From Mucilaginibacter terrenus (lineage in GTDB: Bacteria; Bacteroidota; Bacteroidia; Sphingobacteriales; Sphingobacteriaceae), in assembly GCF_003432065.1 (NCBI RefSeq), contig NZ_QWDE01000002.1, forward strand, positions 965,392-1,029,391: 64,000 bases of DNA. Direction: 5' to 3'. Below, piece after piece: positions 1 to 8,267 of this stretch; within the stretch, counting starts at the first letter, position 1; each line of letters opens with the position of its first letter. The translations under genes and the position numbers were made by a program. The notes below the pieces were generated by a model that was not told the origin of the DNA, made no database searches, and saw only the letters and a list, made by a program, of their open reading frames with translations.

Positions 1-162
1 AACAATTTCGGCAATGCCGGCAGCAATATTAAGAACAGCCGGATATGGTAAGTACCCCGGTATGATGCGAATGTATGATTCCGGGCTGCGAAAGTGGTTA
101 AGTCCGGCGATAAAGTAAAAAATGACCAAAATCACTACACTGATTTTTTTAAATATTTTCAT
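1..162 (-). CDS. DoxX-like membrane protein, N-terminal part
   Basis: This reading frame begins with ATG at 162 on the minus strand and runs off the left edge after 54 codons. The N-terminus has a positively charged start (MKIFKK), a hydrophobic helix, then the motif GLNHFRSPESY and a second hydrophobic stretch after IIPGYLPYP. That pattern is typical of small four-helix DoxX/MauE-like inner-membrane proteins. It is divergent from hemA. Function is not known from the sequence; members of the family have been linked to redox or thiosulfate metabolism, but that cannot be tested here because the rest of the gene is outside the window. Confidence 0.7.
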   Translation of the reverse strand, partial: MKIFKKISVVILVIFYFIAGLNHFRSPESYIRIIPGYLPYPAVLNIAAGIAEIV

Positions 163-250
163 TTTTGCGAACATTTATTGTTAAAAACGGAATAATCTTA
201 GATTAAGATGGATGTTTTTATGAAAACATCTTAATTTATAACCATTCTAA

Positions 251-305
251 ATACCTCTGTTTGACAAAGCCTTGACATTGCATCATTAGAGGTATAGTAT
301 TTTTG
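251..305 (+). promoter_or_regulatory. Putative hemA promoter with flanking inverted repeat
   Basis: TATTTTTG at 298-305 fits the Bacteroidota -7 consensus TAnnTTTG, with TTG at 272-274 as a possible -33 element 23 nt upstream. An 8-bp perfect inverted repeat, ATACCTCT (251-258) and AGAGGTAT (288-295), brackets the -33 region and touches the -7 element. This could be an operator, but only the sequence symmetry supports that. The hemA TTG codon lies 22 nt downstream of the -7 element. Confidence 0.45.
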
Positions 306-327
306 TTGGGTCGAAATTTATACTGCT

Positions 328-1554
328 TTGAAGTATTTAAAGGTAATAGCTTTTACGCATAAACAAATTGAGCTGAAGGAATTGGGGAAGTTGGTGATGT
401 GCCAGGAAAACCTTACTGATAAGCTGCATGATGTTAAACAACGTTTCGGCATCAACGAGATGTTCTATCTCGCTACGTGTAACCGTGTGGAATTTGTGAT
501 GACCACGCCACAAAAGGTTGACAAAGAATTTGCCCATGAATTTCTGGACGCCATGCAAATGGGCTTGTGCCACCACTCTATGGGCAACTTTACCAATGCG
601 GCTTCTATTTATGAAGGGCACGCGGCCATGGAGCACCTTTTACGTACCTCTTGCTCGCTGGAAAGTTTAATTGTAGGCGAAAAAGAAATTTTAGCCCAAT
701 TGCGTAAAGCTTATGAAAGCGGCAGGGAAGCTGGCCTTACAGGTGATAAGCTTAGGCTGATAATGGAGTGTGTTGTAAAAACTGCCAAAGAAGTTTATAC
801 ACATACCAATATCTCTAAAAACCCTATCTCGGTAGTATCATTAGCTTACCGCAAACTTAAGGACCTTAAACTTTGCTCTAACGCCCGTATCCTTATCATC
901 GGCGCAGGCGAAACCAACCGCAATATTTCAAAATATCTTCAAAAACATAAATTCAGCAATTTTTCTGTATTCAACCGTACGCTTAGCAAGGCTCAGCAAT
1001 TAGCTAACGACCTGGGCGGAGAGGCCTTTGAACTGGAAGAGTTGAAAAACTATAATAAGGGGTTTGATGCCATCATCACCTGTACATCAGCCGTTGAGCC
1101 TATTATAACACCGGAGATTTATACATCGTTACTTAACGGCGAAACCGGTAAAAAAACCATTGTAGATCTTGCCATACCTAATGATACTGCACCTGAGGTG
1201 TTACAGCAGTTTGATGTAAACTTTATAGAAGTACACTCGCTTAACGAAGTGGCTAAAAAGAACCTGCAGGAACGCTATCATGAGCTATCCAGCGCGGAAG
1301 CCATTATCGAGCAGAACATTAACGAGTTTTTGGTGATGCTTAAGCAACGCAAGATAGAGCTTGCTATGCGCCAGGTGCCTGAGAAGATCAAAGAGATCCG
1401 CAATAATGCAGTGAATACGGTGTTTGCCGATGAAGTGCAAAGCCTGGATAAAGAATCGCGCGAGATCCTCGAAAAGGTGATCAACTACATGGAAAAAAAA
1501 TATATCAGCGTGCCTATGATAATGGCAAAGGATATATTGATCAACAACAACTAA
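328..1554 (+). CDS. hemA: Glutamyl-tRNA reductase HemA
   Basis: Catalyses NADPH-dependent reduction of glutamyl-tRNA(Glu) to glutamate-1-semialdehyde, the first step of the C5 route to heme, in the cytoplasm. The product is 408 residues, normal for the family. Visible hallmarks are the catalytic cysteine Cys51 in ATCNR, the conserved block SLESLIVGEKEILAQ (110-124), a dinucleotide-binding GAGETN (192-197), and a C-terminal helical dimerisation region from about 310. The start is TTG at 328: the conserved first strand (KVIAFTHK) lies directly behind it and there is no ATG before residue 24. It is the first gene of a heme block on this strand; hemL, the next enzyme of the pathway, is about 3.7 kb downstream. 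Confidence 0.95.
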   Translation: MKYLKVIAFTHKQIELKELGKLVMCQENLTDKLHDVKQRFGINEMFYLATCNRVEFVMTTPQKVDKEFAHEFLDAMQMGLCHHSMGNFTNAASIYEGHAAMEHLLRTSCSLESLIVGEKEILAQLRKAYESGREAGLTGDKLRLIMECVVKTAKEVYTHTNISKNPISVVSLAYRKLKDLKLCSNARILIIGAGETNRNISKYLQKHKFSNFSVFNRTLSKAQQLANDLGGEAFELEELKNYNKGFDAIITCTSAVEPIITPEIYTSLLNGETGKKTIVDLAIPNDTAPEVLQQFDVNFIEVHSLNEVAKKNLQERYHELSSAEAIIEQNINEFLVMLKQRKIELAMRQVPEKIKEIRNNAVNTVFADEVQSLDKESREILEKVINYMEKKYISVPMIMAKDILINNN

Positions 1555-1608
1555 TTTTCATTTCGTTTTTTGTCTGTTTTGATATCTTTAGGACTGATTT
1601 ATCCTGAG

Positions 1609-2446
1609 ATGTTTGAAACTGTTACTGTAGATGAAGCCCTTGCGCGTGGTAAAAGAACTATCAATTACCCGGTGCTTGTCATAACGTTTGGCTGTATATT
1701 CCTTCCTTTTATCCTGATGCCAATTTTTGATCTGCCTGGCTGGACGGCTGTACCCGGGTTTGCAGCAGGGTTTCTTTTAGCTTGGCTATGGTGGAGTATA
1801 ACGATAACCCAATGGCGTATTTGGGCATTTGATAATGTACGCAATGTGCATGAATTGAAAAGCGCGCTATCAAACAAAAGTTAATCTGGCCGGATGACAG
1901 TTTTTTCAATAAGACAGAAATATGGTCAAAAGAGCAGAAATTAAAGTGGCAGGATCTGCAGCAAAAGTTTAAACAGCAGGATATATTTCATGATGACCTT
2001 ACTATAAGCGCGGAAACACTGATATATTATTCGAAAATTAAAGCCGGCTTATTATTAGGACTGGGACTTGCCCTCGCGTCGTTTGGATTACTCGGGTTTG
2101 AGAACGGGGAATTTATAAATGGGCCGTGGCAGCTTTCGGACTGGTGCTTGCAATTATGGGTTACAGGCAGCTGGCGAACAGGTCTCCGCAATTGATTTTA
2201 ACAAATGAGGGCGTTACCACGTCAAAAGGCGAGCATTACCGCTGGAGCGAGATTACGGATGAGGATACTAAGGTAGTTCGTCATGGTAAAAGTTCCAGTA
2301 CCTATCTTACCTTCTATATAGGTGGAGAAAAACGAAGTATTGAAATCAATGAGTATGATGTATCGGCAACCAAGTTAGACCGCCTCTTGAGGGTGTACCG
2401 CGGCCGGCACGAAAATAAAATCAGGACAACCGAAAGGATTTTCTAA
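1609..2446 (+). pseudogene. Membrane protein gene interrupted by two frameshifts
   Basis: Three consecutive frames read as one protein. Frame A (from ATG 1609) gives two hydrophobic helices and the stretch ITITQWRIWAFDNVRNVHELK, then stops at 1884. Frame B is open from 1854 to about 2190 and gives LIWPDDSFFNKTEIW and a further helix (LLLGLGLALASFGLLGF). Frame C resumes with YKWAVAAFGLVLAIMGY and continues to the stop at 2446. One extra A in AAAA at 1858-1861 and one extra G in GGGG at 2106-2109 would restore a continuous 279-residue protein with two helix pairs and soluble segments. I do not recognise the family. A leading TTG at 1570 is possible but less likely. The gene sits between hemA and hemC; whether it is truly dead or carries sequencing errors cannot be decided here. 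Confidence 0.75.
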
Positions 2447-2548
2447 TTGGCAGCCAAGTTATTTTACCCGTACCTGGCGCTGATTACGTATTCAAGTCAT
2501 TTTCCTGCAATTCATTCAATTCCATTCCCTAAGCTTACTATAAAAATT

Positions 2549-2556
2549 TAAATTTG
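2549..2556 (+). promoter_or_regulatory. Putative -7 element upstream of hemC-hemD
   Basis: TAAATTTG is an exact match to TAnnTTTG and ends 19 nt before the TTG start at 2576. No good TTTG -33 element is seen at the usual spacing. A separate promoter here would let hemCD be transcribed independently of hemA. Confidence 0.4.
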
Positions 2557-2575
2557 CAGGAAAAACAAAACCCCT

Positions 2576-4150
2576 TTGGACAGAAAGATAATCATCGGAA
2601 CACGCGGCAGCGAACTTGCTTTATGGCAGGCCAATTTTGTAAAAGACCAACTTGAAGCACTGCACATTGCTGCTGATCTTAAGATCATTAAAACACAGGG
2701 CGACCGTATCCTGAACCTGAGCTTTGATAAGCTGGAGGGTAAAGGTTTTTTTACCAAAGAACTTGAAGAAGAATTATTGGCGGGCACTATAGATATTGCC
2801 GTGCATTCGCACAAGGACCTGCCAACAGAAAACCCTCCGGGACTCATTATCGCAGCAGTTTCAGAACGGGAAGACCCGGCTGAACTGTTGTTGATCTTGA
2901 AAGACTGTGTAGATGTACGCCAGAAGCTATCCGTTAAGTTTGGCGGACTGGTAGGTACATCATCTAACCGCCGCAAGGCACAGCTGTTATCCTTCAGGCC
3001 CGACCTGGAAATAGATGAGCTGCGTGGTAACGTACCCACACGCATAGGCAAACTGCGCGACGAGAAATACGATGCCATTATGTTGGCCAAAGCCGGTGTT
3101 AGCCGCCTGGGAATTGACCTGAGCGAATTTCATGTGGAAGAACTTGGTGCAACCGAGTTTATACCTGCTCCGGCCCAAGGTGTATTGGCTATCCAGATAA
3201 GGGAGAAAGACCATATCCTTTACGAAGCATTGCAGGACCTTAACCACCCCGATGTTGCCGCAGAACTTGCCGTAGAACGCAACGTGCTGAAGTTGTTCGG
3301 CGGTGGGTGCCATTTGCCGTTAGGTGTTTACTGCCGTAAAGACGAGGACAACTACCAGGTGTTTGTAAGCAAAGGTGAGGATGGCGAGGACTTCCCGGAC
3401 AGGCTGTTCCTTGCAGCGAACACGCTAGACGGGTTGCCCGAAAAGATAGTAGCCAAGTTTGCTAAAGACCGCAAGTTTCCTGGTAAAGTATTTATTTCAA
3501 GAGACATTTCAGCAGGCAGCTATTTCCGCCGCGCGCTGGAAAAACATAAGATAGAGATAGAAGCACGCTCGCTGATACGTACCGTACCGGTGATTAACCG
3601 TTTTGACAGCTATATACTAAAGAACATTGACTGGATCTTCTTTACCAGTAAGAATGCGGTAGAGTATTTTTTTAAGCTGAACCCGGTGTTCCCTAAAAAA
3701 ATGAAGTTTGGGGTTATGGGTACCGGCTCTGAAGATATGCTGCGCCGCAACGGCCACTTTGCCGACTTTGTTGGCGAAAGCACTGATACCGCTGATGTTG
3801 CTGCAGATTTTGCAGCCATTGCCAACGGGTCGGTAGTATTGTTCCCGGGCGCTGACAATCCAATGAGGAGCATACAACAGGGGCTGTCGTCTGAAACGAA
3901 AGTTATTGATCTGCCGGTTTACGAAACGATGCTGGAAGAGAATGTAGAGCCAACAGGTGCCGATGTACTGGTATTTACCAGTCCAAGCAATGTGGAGGCC
4001 TACTTTGCCGACAACTTACTGGAGCCGGGCCAAAAAGTGATCGTGATAGGGCGATCTACCGGCAGGAAGTTCGACGAAATGGGTGTTAAGTACATACTGC
4101 CATTCTCTCCTGATGAAGTTGGGCTTGCAGAAGCAGTGTTTGGAATATAA
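2576..4150 (+). CDS. hemC: Fused porphobilinogen deaminase / uroporphyrinogen-III synthase
   Basis: The first ~300 residues are hydroxymethylbilane synthase (HemC), which polymerises four porphobilinogens; the last ~220 look like uroporphyrinogen-III synthase (HemD), which closes the ring. HemC marks: IIGTRGSELALWQA at the N-terminus, HSHKDLPT (77-84) with the catalytic aspartate D81, and GGGCHLP with Cys245, the expected dipyrromethane-cofactor attachment site. The HemD part starts near FPGKVFISRD (301-310) and includes WIFFTSKNAVEYF and VFTSPSNVEAYF, both typical of that fold. At 524 residues it is far longer than HemC alone (about 310). The TTG start is required because the first conserved strand follows at once and no ATG is near. 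HemD is weakly conserved as a family, so the second assignment is a little less certain. Confidence 0.93.
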   Translation: MDRKIIIGTRGSELALWQANFVKDQLEALHIAADLKIIKTQGDRILNLSFDKLEGKGFFTKELEEELLAGTIDIAVHSHKDLPTENPPGLIIAAVSEREDPAELLLILKDCVDVRQKLSVKFGGLVGTSSNRRKAQLLSFRPDLEIDELRGNVPTRIGKLRDEKYDAIMLAKAGVSRLGIDLSEFHVEELGATEFIPAPAQGVLAIQIREKDHILYEALQDLNHPDVAAELAVERNVLKLFGGGCHLPLGVYCRKDEDNYQVFVSKGEDGEDFPDRLFLAANTLDGLPEKIVAKFAKDRKFPGKVFISRDISAGSYFRRALEKHKIEIEARSLIRTVPVINRFDSYILKNIDWIFFTSKNAVEYFFKLNPVFPKKMKFGVMGTGSEDMLRRNGHFADFVGESTDTADVAADFAAIANGSVVLFPGADNPMRSIQQGLSSETKVIDLPVYETMLEENVEPTGADVLVFTSPSNVEAYFADNLLEPGQKVIVIGRSTGRKFDEMGVKYILPFSPDEVGLAEAVFGI

Positions 4151-4159
4151 AGCCGCATA

Positions 4160-4225
4160 ACCTCTTAAAAGGGGAGTAGTGGGGCTTATCAAGAATTAAA
4201 TTCCCCTTTAGGGGATGGGGGGCTA
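4160..4225. repeat. Intergenic hairpin-forming repeat upstream of hemB
   Basis: The stretch contains TTAAAAGGGGAG and, 30 nt on, ATTCCCCTTTAGGGG, giving inverted AAAAGGGGA/TTCCCCTTT arms plus an internal CCCC-TTTA-GGGG hairpin. It is related in style to the C/G-run element after hemB (5201-5293) and looks like a dispersed intergenic repeat that could fold in RNA between hemCD and hemB. Confidence 0.6.
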
Positions 4226-4226
4226 A

Positions 4227-5198
4227 ATGTTACAACGACCAAGAAGAAATCGTAAGTCAGAGGTTATCCGCCAGATGGTGCAGGAAACGCATGTAAGTGC
4301 GGCTAATCTCATCTTTCCGCTTTTTATTATAGACGGCGAGAATCAAAAGACCGAAGTTGCATCTATGCCTGGCATTTATCGCTACTCTATAGATAATCTG
4401 CTGCGCGAGGTAGAAAGCTGTATGAATTTGGGGTTGAAATCTTTTGACCTGTTTCCCAACATCAGCGAAGAGTTAAAAGACAGGTACGCAACAGAAAGCC
4501 ACCGCGATGAAAGCTTGTATTTGCGTGCTATCCGCGCGGTGAAAAAGGAATTCCCGGAAAGCTGCGTGATAACCGACGTAGCTATGGACCCGTACAGCAG
4601 CGACGGCCATGACGGTATTGTAGAGAATGGTGAGATACTGAACGATGAAACGCTGGAAGTTTTAGGTAAGATGGCGTTGGCGCATGCGCGCAGCGGTGCT
4701 GATATTATAGCACCCAGCGATATGATGGACGGACGGGTGGGCTATATTCGCCAGGTGTTGGATGATAATGGATTTACCGGTGTATCTATAATGTCCTACT
4801 CGGCAAAATATGCCAGTGCCTTTTATGGTCCCTTCAGGGATGCGTTAAACTCGGCTCCTAAGTTTGGTGATAAAAAAACTTACCAGATGAACCCTGCCAA
4901 CCAGCGGGAGGCCTTGATAGAAGCGAGACTTGATGAAGCCGAGGGTGCCGACTTCCTGATGGTTAAGCCGGCCCTACCGTACTTAGACGTAATTAAGTTA
5001 TTGAAGGACGATACAGAACTGCCTATAGCTGCTTACAATGTTAGCGGTGAGTATGCTATGGTAAAGGCAGCCATACAAAAAGGCTGGCTTAATGACCAGC
5101 GTGCCATTACAGAGGTGCTCATGAGCATCCGTAGGGCAGGAGCAACAGCTATACTAACATACCACGCCAAAGAGGTGCTGGAGAATAAGTGGCTGTAA
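4227..5198 (+). CDS. hemB: Delta-aminolevulinic acid dehydratase HemB
   Basis: Porphobilinogen synthase, condensing two 5-aminolevulinate molecules; cytoplasmic and normally octameric. The 323-residue length is normal. The two Schiff-base lysines are visible: K194 in SYSAKYASAFYGPF and K247 in FLMVKPALPYLD. The metal-site segment reads DVAMDPYSSDGHDG (117-130), without the three cysteines of zinc-type enzymes, so this belongs to the aspartate-rich type that does not need active-site zinc and commonly uses magnesium. It lies between two GC-rich intergenic repeats, after hemCD and before hemL, consistent with one functional heme block. Confidence 0.96.
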   Translation: MLQRPRRNRKSEVIRQMVQETHVSAANLIFPLFIIDGENQKTEVASMPGIYRYSIDNLLREVESCMNLGLKSFDLFPNISEELKDRYATESHRDESLYLRAIRAVKKEFPESCVITDVAMDPYSSDGHDGIVENGEILNDETLEVLGKMALAHARSGADIIAPSDMMDGRVGYIRQVLDDNGFTGVSIMSYSAKYASAFYGPFRDALNSAPKFGDKKTYQMNPANQREALIEARLDEAEGADFLMVKPALPYLDVIKLLKDDTELPIAAYNVSGEYAMVKAAIQKGWLNDQRAITEVLMSIRRAGATAILTYHAKEVLENKWL

Positions 5199-5200
5199 GC

Positions 5201-5293
5201 CCCACCCAACCCTCCCCTGAAAGGGAGGGCTTTGAAAAGGCATGTTATAATTTTAATTAAAGTCTCCCTCTTCAGGGGAGATTTAGAGGGGTA
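5201..5293. repeat. Intergenic inverted repeat between hemB and hemL
   Basis: Two hairpin units face each other: CCCTCCCCTGAAAGGGAGGG at about 5210-5229 and CTCCCTCTTCAGGGGAG at about 5265-5281, separated by an AT-rich spacer containing TTTTAATTAAA. The outer parts (CCCCACCC and GAGGGG) are also complementary in character. This composite C-run/G-run element is similar in style to the one before hemB and is probably a multicopy intergenic element; its effect on readthrough into hemL is unknown. Confidence 0.7.
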
Positions 5294-5296
5294 AAA

Positions 5297-6607
5297 ATGC
5301 AAGTAAACGATATAAGCAGGACCAAGTCTGCAGAGTTATACGAAAAAGCAAAGACCTATTTCCCTGGTGGGGTAAACTCACCGGTAAGGGCGTTCAGGTC
5401 CGTGTACGGCACGCCGTTGTTCATAGAAAAAGGCGACGGTAGTCACCTTTGGGATGCCGACGGTAACGAGTTTATTGATTTTTGCGGTTCCTGGGGTCCA
5501 CTCATTCTTGGCCACAATCATGCTGCAGTTCGCGAGAATGTAATGCGGGTGATGCAAAAAGGCATGTCGTTCGGCGCACCTACCGCTTTGGAGAACGAAC
5601 TTGCAGAGCTGATCTTAAGCAACAACCGCTTTATAGAAAAACTGCGTTTTGTAAGTTCGGGTACAGAGGCGGTGATGTCGGCCATCAGGTTAGCGAGGGG
5701 TTACACAAAGCGCGACAAAATATTAAAGTTTGAAGGCTGTTATCACGGGCATACAGACAGCTTGCTGGTAAAGGCAGGCTCGGGCCTGGTTACTTTTGGT
5801 GAGACCTCTTCTGCCGGTGTTCCAAAGCCTTTCGCTGATGAGACCGTTGTAATAGCTCTGAACGACGAAGAAGCGCTGCAAAAGGCGTTTGAAGATTTCA
5901 GCGGACAGATAGCTGCGGTAATAATTGAGCCGGTACCTGCCAACAACGGGTTGCTGTTGCAAACTAAAGATTACCTTAACTATTTGCGCGAACTCTGTAC
6001 GCTGAATGGCACGCTGCTGATATTTGACGAAGTAATATCCGGCTTCCGGGTGGGCTTTGAGGGTGCCGCTGGTTATTACGATATTAAGCCGGATATCATC
6101 ACCTACGGTAAGATCATTGGTGGCGGTTTGCCGGTTGGTGCTTATGGCGCATCGGCAGAAATAATGGATCACATATCACCGGTTGGATCGGTTTACCAGG
6201 CTGGTACCTTATCCGGAAATCCGGTGGCTATGGCTGCAGGTATCGCGCAAATAAGTGAGCTGCTTCAGCCTGGATTTTATGATAAATTAAATGCGAAAAC
6301 TGCAGATTTTGTATCAGACATCAGGTCGCACGTAGCCGAAAAAGGGTACGAATTAGAGGTATTTACCATAGGGTCGATATTCTGGTTTGCTTTCACAAAT
6401 CAGGTAAGCATCACCCGTGCAGATCAGATAGATCCGGAAAGTATGCTTAAATTTAAGGCAATGCACCGCGAGCTGATTAATAGGGGAATATACTTCGGCC
6501 CATCCGGGTACGAGGTAGGGTTTATATCTGCCGCTCACACGCAAGAGGATTTAGAAAGAACAAAAACAGCTATATTTGATAGCTTGGAGATAGTATTTAG
6601 CAATTAG
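5297..6607 (+). CDS. hemL: Glutamate-1-semialdehyde 2,1-aminomutase HemL
   Basis: PLP-dependent enzyme turning glutamate-1-semialdehyde into 5-aminolevulinate, the step after HemA. The 436-residue length is typical. The PLP lysine is K272 in ITYGKIIGGGLPVG, preceded by the cofactor-aspartate motif LIFDEVISGFR (241-251); the substrate-side region SSGTEAVMSAIRLAR (120-134) is present. ATG 5297 starts right after the repeat that follows hemB. Family assignment is clear: the class III aminotransferase fold combined with FCGSWGPLILGH and the GGGLPVGAYG loop is diagnostic of HemL. Confidence 0.96.
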   Translation: MQVNDISRTKSAELYEKAKTYFPGGVNSPVRAFRSVYGTPLFIEKGDGSHLWDADGNEFIDFCGSWGPLILGHNHAAVRENVMRVMQKGMSFGAPTALENELAELILSNNRFIEKLRFVSSGTEAVMSAIRLARGYTKRDKILKFEGCYHGHTDSLLVKAGSGLVTFGETSSAGVPKPFADETVVIALNDEEALQKAFEDFSGQIAAVIIEPVPANNGLLLQTKDYLNYLRELCTLNGTLLIFDEVISGFRVGFEGAAGYYDIKPDIITYGKIIGGGLPVGAYGASAEIMDHISPVGSVYQAGTLSGNPVAMAAGIAQISELLQPGFYDKLNAKTADFVSDIRSHVAEKGYELEVFTIGSIFWFAFTNQVSITRADQIDPESMLKFKAMHRELINRGIYFGPSGYEVGFISAAHTQEDLERTKTAIFDSLEIVFSN

Positions 6608-6617
6608 TTGGCAGTTA

Positions 6618-6647
6618 CAGTGAGCAGTTTGCAATAACTGCTCACTG
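6618..6647. terminator. Hairpin after hemL
   Basis: CAGTGAGCAGTT (6618-6629) and AACTGCTCACTG (6636-6647) form a perfect 12-bp stem with a 6-nt loop, directly after the hemL stop. There is no clean T-run, so it may be a dispersed hairpin repeat or mRNA 3'-end stabiliser rather than a strong intrinsic terminator. It separates hemL from the histidine kinase gene. Confidence 0.5.
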
Positions 6648-6674
6648 CACATTGCCTGCGGCAAACTAAAAGAA

Positions 6675-7544
6675 ATGAGAAAATCGCTGGTAATATTTTA
6701 TGCTATCATCATTTACGCAGTTGCGGAATTGATGTGGTGGGGTTATATGCTGGTAAGCCTGCAGCCTCGTCGCTTCGCCATGATCATGGGCGAGGGGTCC
6801 ATGTTTGTTCTGGTGTTCCTATTTGGTGCATTTCACCTGCACCGGTCCATAAGCAAAGAGCAAAAATTACAGGAGCAGAAAAAAAACTTCCTGCTTTCTG
6901 TTACGCATGAGCTTAAATCGCCGCTTGCTTCTATCAAGATACTCCTGCAAACAATCCAGAAACGCGAACTTAACCGCGCGCAGATACTCGACTTTATAGA
7001 TAAGTCCTTACTTGATGTAGAGCGCTTAGATGACATGGTAGAGAACATGCTGCTGGCATCCAAAATAGATAACCAATCGTACACCTTTCCAAAGGCACAG
7101 TTCAACCTATCAATGCTAGTAGACAATATTGTTAACCGCTTGCAAATAACCAAGTGCGACTGCAACCAGCAGATCATTCATTCAGAGATAGAACCTAAGA
7201 TTGAGATTACCGGGGATAAGTTTGCGCTTACATCTGTAGTAACAAACCTGGTAGAGAATGCTATTAAATATTCTAAACCATGCCAGGCGGTGGATGTTAA
7301 GCTTTTCAGTAAAGAGGGCCGGGTTTACCTGCAGGTTGCCGATCATGGCATTGGAATAGCCGATAACGAAAAAACACGTATTTTTGATAAATTTTACCGC
7401 GTGGGCAGTGAGGATACGCGAAACACTAAAGGCACCGGATTGGGCCTTTATATAGTTAAAGAGGTGCTGGATAAGCACCAGGCCAGCATAAGGGTGAAAG
7501 ACAACCGCCCCGCCGGTAGCGTTTTTGAAGTTGTTTTTGCATAA
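6675..7544 (+). CDS. Membrane sensor histidine kinase in the heme block
   Basis: Two-component sensor kinase, 289 residues, inner membrane. Two hydrophobic helices (about 5-27 and 38-54) are joined by a very short loop, so there is almost no periplasmic sensor. Then follow HisKA with the phospho-acceptor H78 in SVTHELKSPL, and a HATPase_c domain with NLVENAIKYS, DHGIGIA and GTGLGLYIVKE boxes. The compact form suggests sensing within the membrane or through a partner. It is 12 nt upstream of its response regulator, which is surely its cognate. Position inside the heme genes suggests, but does not prove, a link to heme or redox status. Confidence 0.92.
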   Translation: MRKSLVIFYAIIIYAVAELMWWGYMLVSLQPRRFAMIMGEGSMFVLVFLFGAFHLHRSISKEQKLQEQKKNFLLSVTHELKSPLASIKILLQTIQKRELNRAQILDFIDKSLLDVERLDDMVENMLLASKIDNQSYTFPKAQFNLSMLVDNIVNRLQITKCDCNQQIIHSEIEPKIEITGDKFALTSVVTNLVENAIKYSKPCQAVDVKLFSKEGRVYLQVADHGIGIADNEKTRIFDKFYRVGSEDTRNTKGTGLGLYIVKEVLDKHQASIRVKDNRPAGSVFEVVFA

Positions 7545-7556
7545 CTCAGATTAATT

Positions 7557-8264
7557 ATGATGCCTAACAAAAAAAGAATCCTGTTAGCCGAAGACGAAGA
7601 ACACTTGTTGGAAGCCATTAAACTAAACCTTGAGCTGGAAGGCTACAAGGTATCTACCGCCACTAACGGTAAAAAAGCGCTGCAGATATTTAAAGAAGAA
7701 CGCTTTAACCTGGTAATACTTGATGTAATGATGCCGGAAATTGACGGCTTTGTAGTTGCCGAAACCATCCGCCTGGAGAACTCAGAAGTACCTATAATGT
7801 TCCTTACCGCTAAGAATACTAACGAGGACAAAATTTCCGGACTAAAGAAAGGTGCCGACGATTATCTTACCAAGCCTTTCAACCTGGAAGAGCTGATCCT
7901 TCGTGTGAACAACCTGGTTAAGCGCAGCTTAAAAGGCGACGATCTTAAAGAGTTCAACAGCTACAAGATTGGCGATAAAACCATCCACTTTAATTCTTTT
8001 GAACTTATAAACGAGGACGGCAGCATCACCCCACTTACCAAAAAGGAAACTATGTTGCTTAAGTTGCTTATAGAGCGCCGTAATGAGGCGGTGTCACGTG
8101 AGCAGATCTTGGAGACTGTTTGGAACTACGATGTGTACCCGTCTACCCGTACTATAGATAACTTCATCCTTACTTTCCGTAAGTATTTCGAACCTGATCC
8201 TAAAAACCCGGTGTATTTTCATTCTATCCGCGGCGTAGGTTACAAGTTTACAGACCAGCACTAA
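7557..8264 (+). CDS. OmpR-family response regulator
   Basis: DNA-binding response regulator of 235 residues: receiver domain (about 6-120) with acidic residues in AEDEEH, phospho-acceptor D56 in LVILDVMMP, T84 and K106 (LTKPF), then a winged-helix output domain with TIDNFILTFRKYF and the C-terminal hairpin FHSIRGVGYKF. It follows the kinase gene by 12 nt and precedes the TPR protein gene by 3 nt, so the three genes should form one transcription unit. Two ATGs stand in tandem at 7557 and 7560 and either could be used. Targets are unknown; the neighbouring hem genes are natural candidates. Confidence 0.94.
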   Translation: MMPNKKRILLAEDEEHLLEAIKLNLELEGYKVSTATNGKKALQIFKEERFNLVILDVMMPEIDGFVVAETIRLENSEVPIMFLTAKNTNEDKISGLKKGADDYLTKPFNLEELILRVNNLVKRSLKGDDLKEFNSYKIGDKTIHFNSFELINEDGSITPLTKKETMLLKLLIERRNEAVSREQILETVWNYDVYPSTRTIDNFILTFRKYFEPDPKNPVYFHSIRGVGYKFTDQH

Positions 8265-8267
8265 TTA

